From contig NC_088300.1 in NCBI RefSeq assembly GCF_032854445.1, positions 1,304,001 through 1,364,000 on the forward strand: a stretch of 60,000 nt of DNA. The letters run 5' to 3'. Both the position numbers and the translations under genes were made by a program. The notes beneath the pieces are model-generated. The model made no database searches. It was not told the origin of the DNA and saw only the letters and a list, made by a program, of their open reading frames with translations. Origin of the DNA: Liolophura sinensis. Taxonomy: Eukaryota; Mollusca; Polyplacophora; Chitonida; Chitonidae. Positions 25,501 through 37,500 of the stretch are shown piece by piece. The number at the start of each line of letters is the position of its first letter. Positions within the stretch are counted from its first letter, which is position 1.

Positions 25501-28500
25501 TGGTGTCCTGCTTAATGGCTCAAGTGCTTAATGGCTCAATGGCTTAATGGCTAAATTTTTTTCATTATTGTTTTTATTTATGCTTTATGTTCAGTTTTGT
25601 TTTCTTTACAGAACAAAGACATTTCATCAGTAGTAGAAATACTATGCACCAGGAATACAAACTCTTTGAACAACTTAAAGGAAGCTTATAGGAAAGGTAA
25701 AATTGATTTTTTTTAAAATGATAAATGGGCTATTAGTTATGGTCTGCAGACATTGTTAAACAGGAAATGTAAATAAATGTCATGCATTTAATGAATTTTT
25801 TGTCAGTCTCAGTGGAATGAACCGTGTGCCAGTTTTTCAGTTCATCTATCAATTGCACCCTACTGTAACTGAGTGAACGCTAATTTGCATTGTGGTTATT
25901 GCACTGCAGAATACGCCATCAGCTTGGAGAGTGACATTTCAGAGAAGACAAAGAATCCTGTGCAATTGCTCTTACTGACACTGCTCAAGGTGATCTCTCT
26001 TTTGTGTAGTAAAGTATACTTTGACTTGCTAGTCTTTGGTGGCTCAGTTAGCTAACCTGAGGAAGTCAGTCATCTTCTGAGGAGGTTTGTGGTGTGCCTG
26101 GAGTATGGGCATGGATTTAACAGGGAAGGATCTTCTTCCTTATAAATCTCACCACAACTTACATATTGTATATCATCTGTGACACAAGACTTCATTTTAA
26201 GAATAAATTTATTCATGTTAAATCATTTGCCTACTGTGTATCGATCACCCTTCCAAGAAATTAGTATGGACTCAGTGTTTTAACATTTGCTTTTCACAAA
26301 ATGTAGCTTTTGTTTTAACCATTGTGTTTATATGTATCCCATTAATTAAGCCTGTGGAGCTTTCCTTTAGTAATACATATACATGTGTGTTTTTCTGGGT
26401 GCAGGGTGGTAGAATGGAGTCCAATGATTTCAATGAAGATGAGGCAGAGAAAGATGCCAGGGAGTTGTTTGAGGTGAGATAGACTTTTTTAGAAGTAAAG
26501 TGAGTGGAGTGGACATGTGAGGATTTGCTAGAGTTATTAAGCTTTGATTTGTGCAGACCCGTGTTTCAGTTGTTCTCCAGTTGTGCTCCATTCTGATATA
26601 CATTAAAATGAGACTTGAAATACACCATGTGTAATGTACAAGTATATGCACTTTACATGTGGTAATGTTTCCCCCTATCCTGTGTCTTCACTTCTCATAG
26701 ATGCTGTAAGTAAAAAAATCATTGGTATTCTGTATGTGGATGTGTTGAGACTAGAAGGCAATGTGACATACATGAAATAAATTTGTGAATTCAGGTGTCC
26801 ATTATTAGCTCCCAAAATGTTTACCGCGTATGAAAATTTAATGTCAGCAGTTATTTTCCACCATTAAACATTGATTGTTTTGTATTTACATGTGTATATT
26901 GACAGTCAGGAGAAGGGCGATGGACCAGTGATACTGGAAAGTTCATTAAACTTGTCGAACAGAGAAATTCTGCTCAATTTAAAGTCATCCTTAATATGTT
27001 CAAACAGGTAAGAACTCTTTATTCAAGGTGACCTCACATGTAGTTGTTGTATGAGGATATCTGTACAGGAGCATCTAATTAGAGATGGTAACTCTTCTGT
27101 GGTTTTATTATAAACATAGATGGTTTTGTAGTTCTTGTAGTGGAAACCAAACTTTCTGAAATACTCATGTAAAAATGAAAAGGGGTGTTTGAGAAATTTT
27201 GTAATTATACCAAAAATTACGAAAAGTTGATCTTGATTTATAATCATAACTTTTATGTTTGATTTGTCAGATATCTGGTGGTAAGGACATTTTGGTGTCT
27301 GTACGCCATGATTGTCACGATGCGGAGGATTATGTAGAAGCAGTGTCAACACTGGGTAAGTCTCCTGTCTCAAGGTTTAATTCCCCCATTGTACTTGGAT
27401 TCATAAATCTTAATTTTGCAGATAAGAAGAGGTGATATTACTTTTCTCTGAGGGTTTGAGGGGCAGAGGAAGGCGCTTTGTTTTTAACCTACTAGAGCAG
27501 CACAGTGATCAAGAGCCTCTCACTAATGCGGCCGCTGTGAATCCATGCCCGATTCATGCTGGCTTCCTCTCCGATTGTACATGGAGGATCTGTCAGCAAC
27601 ATGCTGCTGGGGGCCTCCGTGGCTCAGGTGGTTAGTGTACTAGCACAGCGTAAAAACCCAGGAGCCCTCACTAATGCGGCCGCTGTGAATCCATGCCCGA
27701 TTCATGCTGGCTTCTTCTCTGATTGTACATGGAGGGTCTGTCAGCAACATGCTGCTGGGGGCCTCTGTGGCTCAGGTGGTTAGTGTACTAGCACAGCGTA
27801 ATGACCAAGGAGCCCCTCACTAATGCGGCCGCTATGAATCCATGCCCAGTTCTTGCTGGCTTCTTCTCTGATTGTACATGGAGGGTCTGTCAGCAACATG
27901 CTGCTGGGGGCCTCCGTGGCTCAGGTGGTTAGTGTGCTAGCACAGTGTAATAACCCAGGAGCCCCTCACTAATGCGGCCGCTGTGAATCCATGCCCGATT
28001 CATGCTGGCTTCTTCTCTGATTGTACATGGAGGGTCTGTCAGCAACATGCTGCTGGGGGCCTCCGTGGCTCAGGTGGTTAGTGTGCTAGCACAATGTAAT
28101 AACCCAGAAGCCCCTCACTAATGCGGCTGCTGTGAATCCATGCCCGGTTCATGCTGGCTTCCTCTCTGATTGTACATGGAGGGTCTGTCAGCAACATGCT
28201 GCAGGGGGCCTCCGTGGCTCAGGTGGTTAGTGTGCTAGCACAGTGTAATAACCCAGGAGCCCCTCACTAATGCGGCTGCTGTGAATCCATGCCCGATTCA
28301 TGCTGGCTTCTTCTCTGATTGTACATGGAGGATCTGTCAGCAACATGCTGCTGGGGGCCTCCTTGGCTCAGGTGGTTAGTGTGCTAGCACAGTGTAATAA
28401 CCCAGAAGCCCCTCACTAATGCGGCTGCTGTGAATCCATGCCCGATTCATGCTGGCTTCTTCTCTGATTGTACATGGAGGGTCTGTCAGCAACATGCTGC

Positions 28501-31500
28501 TGGGGGCCTCCGTGGCTCAGGTGGTTAGTGTGCTAGCACAGTGTAATAACCCAGGAGCCCCTCACTAATGCGGCCGCTGTGAATCCATGCCCGGTTCATG
28601 CTGGCTTCCTCTCTGATTGTACATGGAGGGTCTGTCATCAGCATGCTGCAGATTTCCTCCTTCCATAATGCTGGTCACCTACAGTGAAATATTCTCAAGC
28701 ACGGCATAAACCAGCATCAAGTAAATAAATTAACTTTACTGGTTATGACCCTAAACAAAGTGTGAACTTTACCTAGGTGAATCTGGCTATGACCCTAAAT
28801 GAAGTGTAAAATTTTAGGTTTCAGCAGTATTAATATCTGTCCTTAAAATAAGAAGAATTACAGTACTTGATGTGAAAGATTTGTAAATGTTTTTTAAATA
28901 CCCAGTGTTGTTGACTGTGGCATTGAACAGTGATCACCTAATTGGAATATGTAAACACCAAATGTTAACTGGGCGTGAACGGAGCAGATCTGGAGAGAAA
29001 TCAGACAAGCTCTTGTTTTTACAGTTAACTGCTCTAAAGGCCCTCAGATGTACTTCTGTGAGAAACTCCATGCCTGTAAGAAGTTGGATGATCCATCCTT
29101 TGTGAATATCCTGGTCTCCAGAGCAGAGGTAAGATTTACCTGTTGATGTTGTTTTCTTCTCTTCTCGTTAAGTTAATGCAGAAAACAACTAGTAATCATC
29201 ATAAGATTCAAACCTCACAGCTACATAGAAAGGGACAGTGCTCAGCATTTGTGCAGTCTCTCACATTGATGAAGAATCACTTAGTGAATGGCTGGTCCCC
29301 ATCCATATCAATATCACCAACAAATTTTTGAGGATTGGTGCTTGGCCAAAGCCAGGTAATGCACACAAGTTGTCCAAATCCATCCATAACCATTAAATGT
29401 ATAGAATTGCCACAGGCTGTCAATTAGCACAAAATCTTAGCAGAGGTAACTACTCTCTTGGGAGGATAACATAAATTCATTTGTACTGTCTAAATCTGTT
29501 GACATAACTATTGTAGACGGACATGCCAGCCACGAGAAAGGTATATAAGAAGAGGTACGGTAAGGAGTTATCAGAGGACATCAGCTCCAGGGGCCCTCAT
29601 GTGACCCTGCAGGTGCTGCGAGAGTTAGCAAACAGACCTGCCCCCAGCCAGAATAGCAAAGCTAAGGTCGGTCACATTCAGCATTACTGAAATAGACATT
29701 TGTGGGGTTTTTTTAGGTTCTTTTGAAAGACATTAAATGTCAGACAGATGTTGGCATGGAAAATTGAAAAGCTGCTTATTATTTTTGCAAAAACATTGAG
29801 AAATGTTTGTATTGCTTGTTGTAAATTGCAGAAATTGTCACAGATAATGTGTGATGTCGGCACCACTGACAGTGCCATTTTGTTGATGTCTGTTCAGAGA
29901 ATATTCTCTGGTGGATGTGTTTATTTGACATGGTATTCCCACAGACACAGGGGACGAGAAAGCCTGTAGGTAACCAGCAAACAACTCAAGTGAAGAAACC
30001 AGAGGTGAGAAAACCAGAGGCGAGGAAACTGGAGAAGAGAGATGAGGCTGCAGCTGTCAAATCTAACCCACTCAACCAGCCTGGCAAGAGAGTCATGGCC
30101 GAGGCTAAACATAAACGAGAACAAGAGGAAAGGGCTAAAACAAAACAGTCTGTGCAGAAACGAGAAAAAACCAAGGCGGGGAAGTCGTCAGACTCTGACT
30201 CCAACTCAGCGGGAACTGTTCATCCAGCTAAAGACTTCAGCGCTGAGAAAGACGCTGACAAATTGTTCAAGGCTATGGACGGACTGGGAACAAATGAGAA
30301 TGACATTGTCCAGATTTTACCTCGCCACAGCAATAGTCAGAGACAAGAGATTAAAGCGGCTTACAGCAAAAAATATAACAGAGTAAGTACAGATTGTTTG
30401 CTTTGTTAACTGGGGCTGGAATGTTTAAATTGGATGTCAATGGAAAATCAAATGAAAGGTAAAAAAAGTTCAAATGGTAGGTTCATGCAAGTACATTTGT
30501 ATTGTACATGTTGTTATAAAGTAGTTTCATTCGTGCTTGAGTAGTGTACATGTACATGTAGCTGCATGGATTCAAATGTGTGATGTTATGGTACAGATAT
30601 GCATACTTCATCTCAGCTTATGCTTGTACAGTTACATGGAGCAGTAATCTGTCCATGTATTCTATTTTAAATCATTTGTGTAGAAGTACAAATCATTTTC
30701 TGTATATGTGTAGAAAATAAACCGCATTGAAGGCAGTTATTGTTCAGGCAAACATCCCTAATATTTGCTTTATTTTTCTCTGTTTAAATTTGAAGGTTGT
30801 AGATGGCAGTTTGTCCCTCCACTCTGACATATCAGAGGAGCTAGTCCCTGCTTCAAGCTTTAGTTATTATACCAGTGTCATTACCTCTAGAATGGTCTAA
30901 CATCATTTAATTAACACTGGTAGGTGGCACATACATGTTGTGTGATGCACAATAAAACTAACCATATCAACAGTCTTATTACATTTATCTCGAAAAACAC
31001 AAATCAGTTGGCTGATAATTTGGTATATTCATTGAGGTAAATTTCATTCAATTAAAAATTTAGGAGCTCAGCCCTTTTGTTTTTGATACGACACATACAT
31101 ATAGTGGTTTCTTTGGTCCATAAAATATTTTTGTTTTTCTCTGTTTGGTGATGTTTATTCACTACCAACACTGCACTCACTCTAATAACACCTTTTACCT
31201 AATAGCAAGTCAACAAGAATTTGAGGGAAAAATTGGAATTATTAACACTAATAAAATTAAACTTATTTGAGAAGTTATGTTCCATATTTGTTTTTTGAAG
31301 AATAAAAAATGTAGAATTGTTTGTTATTTTGTACAAGATACATGTACAGTGTACTGTCATGATAACATATGATAATAACAATGTACTTACAGTGTAATAT
31401 CGCAATGACACATGACAATTATGATGTAGACACATTGTAATATCATAACAACACATGACAATGAAGATGTACTTACAGTGTAATATTGTAATGACACATG

Positions 31501-34500
31501 ACAATTATGATGTAGACACATTGTAATATCATAACAACACATGACAATGAAGATTTACTTACAGTGTAATATTGTAATCACACATGACAATTATGATGTA
31601 GACACATTGTAATATCATAACAACACATGACAGTAACAATGTAGTTACAGTGTAATATTGTAATGACACATGACAATTATGATGTAGACACATTGTAATA
31701 TCATAACAACACATGACAGTAACGATGTAGTTACAGTGTAATATTGTGAAAACACATGATAATAATGATGTATTTTCAGTAACATAATTCTGTCTTCTCT
31801 GTTCAACCTGAGTTTAATGATGTATTATATATGCTGTCTTTGCCTTTGTGCTGTCTTTCAGTTAGTATGATTTATGTGTTGTGAATTGGTGCTCATACCT
31901 GTGCTTGTATTTTATCACTGAAATACACTTTGTCACTATTAAATCCTCCTGCTGATACAGAAAAGTAAGCAGTTATTTCTAACAAGTTACAATTTACAGT
32001 GTTATCATCTGCACCAGAATGAGTGTTGGTGATGTGGTTTACTTAAGCTTGTCATAACAGAATAGCTGTAGTGCATGGTGTGGTGTGGGTGTTTGGCTGG
32101 GTGTTGGGTTGGGTGGTGTAGGGTGAGCTGTGGTGTGGGTGGAGGTGTTTGGCTGGGTGTTGGGTTGGGTGGTGTAGGGTGAGCTGTGGTGTGGGTGGAG
32201 GTGTTTGACTGGGTGTTGGGTTGGGTGGTGTGGGTGGAGGTGTTTGACTGGGTGTTGGGTTGGGTGGTGTAGGGTGAGCTGTGGTGTGGATGGAGGTGTT
32301 TGGCTGGGTGTTGGGTTGGGTGGTGTAGGGTGAGCTGTGGTGTGGGTGGAGGTGTTTGGCTGGGTGTTGGGTTGGGTGATGTAGGGTGGGCTTTGGTGTG
32401 GGTGGAGGTGTTTGGCTGGGTGTTGGGTTGGGTGGTGTAGGGTGAGCTGTGGTGTGGTGTGGGTGTTTTGCTGGGTGTTGAGTTGGGTGGTGTAGGGTGA
32501 GCTGTGGTGTGGGTGGAGGTGTTTGGCTGGGTGTTGAGTTGGGTGATGTAATGTGAGCTGTGGTGTGGGTGGAGGTGTTTGGCTGGGTGTTGGGTTGGGT
32601 GGTGTAGGGTGAGCTGTGTAGGGTGATCTGTGGTGTGGGTGGATGTGTTTGGCTGGGTGTTGAGTTGGGTGGTGTAGGGTGATCTGTGGTGTGGGTGGAG
32701 GTGTTTGGCTGGGTGTTGAGTTGGGTGGTGTAGGGTGAGCTGTGGTGTGGGTGGAGGTGTTTGGCTGGGTGTTGAGTTGGGTGGTGTAGGGTGAGCTGTG
32801 GTGTGGGTGGAGGTGTTTGACTGGGTGTTGAGTTGGGTGGTGTAGGGTGAGCTGTGGTGTGGGTGGAGGTGTTTGGCTGGGTGTTGGGTTGGGTGGTGTA
32901 GGGTGAGCTGTGGTGTGGGTGGAGGTGTTTGGCTGGGTGTTGAGTTGGGTGGTGTAGGGTGAGCTGTGGTGTGGGTGGAGGTGTTTGGCTGGGTGTTGGG
33001 TTGGGTGGTGTAGGGTGAGCTGTGGTGTGGGTGGAGGTGTTTGGCTGGGTGTTGGGTTGGGTGGTGTAGGGTGAGCTGTGGTGTGGGTGGAGGTGTTTGG
33101 CTGGGTGTTGGGTTGGGTGGTGTAGGGTGTTCATGTGGGTAATCAGGAGCTGGAACAACAGACATGTAGGTGAGTTTGGCTTGGGTTGAAGTTATACGTA
33201 ATAAAAACAGGTTGCGACAGGTGCTTGAATTGTTACAACAAAACCGCTTTTAGATGGTAAAAGCTACATGTACTCTTGTAATACTTCAAATTTTTATGTA
33301 TAGTTGTAAGCTGTAAACAGAATTTAAACAGGTCACATTAAAGTAATTGGGAAAATTTGTGAATTGAGCAATGTTTTAAGCACATGTAAAAGACATGCAT
33401 GTGTATCTACTTTTTAATGAGATATCATATGAGTGCACTTAATCGTTGTCTACATGCATTTCTGATGCATGACCTCATTAAGTACTTAATCACTGTCTTC
33501 ATGCCTGTCTGATAAAGGATCTGGTTAAGTGTACTTAATCACTGTCTACATACATGTCTGATGCAGGACTTGCTTGAGCATACTTAATCACTGTCTGCAT
33601 GCATGTCTGATAAAGGGTCTGGTAAGTATACTTAATCACTGTCTACATACATGTCTGATGCAGAACTTGCATGTAGTTGAGTGTACTTAATCACTGGCGA
33701 CACGCATGCCTGATGCAGGACTTGCTTGAGCGTACTTAATCACTGTCTGCATGCATGTCTGATAAAGGGTCTGGTAAGTGTACTTAATCACTGTCTACAT
33801 GCATGCCTGATGCAGGACCTGGTTAAGTGTACTTAATCACTGTCTACATGCATTTGTGATGCAGGACCTGGTAAATTGTACTTGTAATAACCACTGTATA
33901 CATACATATACATTAATCAGGACATGTTTAAGTGTACTTAATCACCGTCTATATGCATGTCTGCTACAGGATCTGGTTGAGGACCTGAAGTCTGAGTTAA
34001 GTGGTGATTTTGAGGAGCTGATTCTGGCCCTGATGATGACCCCCCAGGAGTATGAAGCTTACTGTCTTAACGATGCTGTCCGGGGACTGGGCACAGACGA
34101 GGCCACACTGCTTGGAATGTTACTCACCAGAACCCTCAAGGTACCTCCATCAGCACCAGTGGGTGTGATTATACCTGTAACATTAGGCAGTAGTTCGACT
34201 CCAGAATCTGAAACTAGAACACCCAATGTACCTCCATCAGCACCAGTGGGTATGATCATGGCTAGGCAGTGGTTAGACTCCAGAATCTGGAACTAGAACA
34301 CCCAATGTACCTCCATCAGCACCAGTGGGTGTGATTATGGCTGTAACATTAGGCAGTAGTTCGACTCCAGAATCTGGAACTAGAACACCCAATGTACCTC
34401 CATCACCACCAGTGGGTGTGATCATGGCTGTAACATTAGGCAGTAGTTAGACTCCAGAATCTGGAACTAGAACACCCAGTGTACCTCCATCAGCACCAGT

Positions 34501-37500
34501 GGGTGTGATCATCGCTGTAACATTAGGCAGTAGTTCGACTCCAGAATCTGGAACTAGAACACCCAATGTACCTCCATCAGCACCAGTGGGTGTAATCATG
34601 GCTGTAACATTAGGCAGTGGTTAGACTCCAGAATCTGGGACTAGAACACCCAAAGTACCTCCATCAGCACCAGTGGGTGTGATTATACCTGTAACATTAG
34701 GCAGTAGTTAGACTCCAGAATCTGGAACTAGAACACCCAATGTACCTCCATCAGCACCTGTGGGTGTGATTATACCTGTAACATTAGGCAGTGGTTAGAC
34801 TCCAGACTCTGGAATGAGAACACCCAAAGTACGTCCATCAGCACCAGTGGGTGTGATTATGGCTGTAACATTAGGTAGTGGTTAGACTCCAGACTCTGGA
34901 ATGAGAACACTTAAAGTACCTCCATCAGCACCAGTGGGTGTGATCATGGCTGTAACAGTAGGCACTGGTTAGACTCTAGACTCTGGAACTAGAAGACCCA
35001 AAGTACCTCCATCAGCACCAGTGGGTGTGATCATGGCTGTAACATTAGGCAGTAGTTAGACTCCAGAATCTGGAATGAGAACACCCAATGTACCTCCATC
35101 AGCACCTGTGGGTGTGATTATACCTGTAACATTAGGCAGTGGTTAGACTCCAGACTCTGGAATGAGAACACCCAAAGTACCTCCATCAGCACCAGTGGGT
35201 GTGATTATACCTGTAACATTAGGCAGTGGTTAGACTCCAGAGTCTGGAATGAGAACACCCAATGTACCTCCATCAGCACCAGTGGGTGTGGTTATACCTG
35301 TAACATTAGGCAGTGGTTAGACTCCAGGCTCTGGAATGAGAACACCCAATGTACCTCCATCAGCACCAGTGGGTGTGATTATACCTGTAACATTAGGCAG
35401 TGGTTAGACTCCAGAATCTGGAATGAGAACATTCAGAGTACCACGATCAGCACCAGTGGGTGTGATTATACCTGTAACATTAGGCAGTGGTTAGACTCCA
35501 GAGTCTGGAATGAGAACACCCAATGTACCTCCATCAGCACCAGTGGGTGTGGTTATACCTGTAACATTAGGCAGTGGTTAGACTCCAGGCTCTGGAACTG
35601 GAACACCCAATGTACCTCCATCAGCACCAGTGGGTGTGATTATACCTGTAACATTAGGCAGTGGTTAGACTCCAGAATCTGGAATGAGAACACCCAAAGT
35701 ACCTCCATCAGCACCAGTGGGTGTGATTATACCTGTAACATTAGGTAGTGGTTAGACTCCAGACTCTGGAACTAGAAGACCCAAAGTACCTCCATCAGCA
35801 CCAGTGGGTGGGATCATGGCTGTAACATTAGGCAGTGGTTAGACTCCAGACTCTTGAATGAGAACACCCAAAGTACCTCGCACAGCACCAGTGGATGTGA
35901 TTATACCTGTAACATTAGGCAGTGGTTAGACTCCAGAATCTGGAACTAGAACACCCAAAGTACCTCCATCAGCACCAGTGGGTGTGATTATACCTGTAAC
36001 ATTAGGCAGTGGTTAGACTCCAGAATCTGGAACTAGAACACCCAATGTACCTCCATCAGCACCAGTGGGTGTGATTATACCTGTAACATTAGGCAGTGGT
36101 TAGACTCCAGACTCTGGAACTAGAACACCCAAAGTACGTCAGCCAGCACCAGTGGGTGTGATTATGGCTGTAACATTAGACAGTGTTTAGACTCCAGAAT
36201 TTGGAATTGAAAGGTCAAGTTTGTCTGATTAATTAAAGTATTCAAACAGTTTTGAATATTTTTCAAATCAGTAATAATTTTGAGATTTCCTATGACCAAG
36301 ATGCAGTAAATACTTCAGTAAAAATGAAGCTGCCAAATAGTTATTTTTAATGTCTTATTGAATTAAAGGAAATACAGGGTATGCTTTTATTTTAAGAAAC
36401 AAGAAAGGCTGCAGAATATTAATTTGGAATCTTAATGTTTTACTTTTAGGAAATCAAAGCAGTCAAGGATCAGTATCAGCGAGGTAAGCCATTGCTCCTG
36501 CTGCTGTTGCTGTTGTGAGAACACTGTCAACTGCTTACTACATGTGTTACTACGAATCAGGTGAATCTACAAGTAAAAAGTTCTCTGTCCAGTGCTGGCC
36601 AATACCTCTAATACTGTGTTGTTACGCCAGTGTCTACCTGTTTCCTGGAAGGGCAATGCCTTCACAAAAGTCTTATTGTACTGACACTGCACACCTGTAC
36701 TATTGCACCTGTGTTTACTTGTTAGCTTACAAGAAGAACTTTGATGAGAACCTGACTGTGGACACTAACAATGCCTTTAAAAAAGTCTTATTATTTTACC
36801 ACATGTATGTTGCACCTGTGTTTACCTTTGTTATGTTCTACAAGAAGAACCTGAAATAGCTGTGGATACTGGCAATGCCTTCACGAAAATCTTTTCATTT
36901 TACCACCTGTATGTTGCACCTGTGTTAACCTGTGTTTTTCTGTAATAGCTTATGAGCAGAACCTGGAGGACGACTTGGCTGTGGATACTGGCAATGCCTT
37001 CACAAGAATCTTTTCATTTTACCACCTGTTTGTTGCACCTGTGTTTACCTGTGTTTTTCTGTAATAGCTTATGAGCAGAACCTGGAGGACGACTTGGCTG
37101 TGGATACTGGCAATGCCCTCACAAGAATCTTTTTATTTTACTACCTGTATGTTGCACCTGTGTTTACCTGTGTTTTTCTGTTAGCTTACAAGAAAAACCT
37201 GGAGGACGACCTGGCTGTGGATACTGGCAATGTCTTCAAACAGATGCTCTTACAGCTTGTTAAGGCTGAGATTGATGAGGGTACAGCAGTAGATCAGACA
37301 AAAGCAGAAGAAGATGCCAGAAAACTGTTCAAGGTAAAATTGTATAAAATGGATGTGTGTTTATGCTTTTACTCATCACATTTTCATGATGTAGGTTTTT
37401 CTCAGTTAATTTAATTTGGTTATATTGTCATTTTGTGAAGATTTGAAAACCACATCTCACCCATTCATTCATTTATTACATGTACATGTATAATATAGAA

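Noticed and set aside
27432-27783. Open frames reading ...NAAAVNPCPIHAGF...
   Set aside because: These are SINE body copies, not coding sequence.
32005-33165. 386-codon minus-strand frame rich in His/Pro/Thr (TPQLTLHHPTQHPAKHLHPH)
   Set aside because: It lies wholly within the 56-bp minisatellite and has no codon-level constraint; two other frames of the same array are equally open.
36726-37140. Upstream exon 20 copies as mutually exclusive alternative exons
   Set aside because: They lack a donor after the shared segment and carry frame breaks (for example CTGAAATAG in the second copy), so they are decayed partial duplicates, although their acceptors may still be used.
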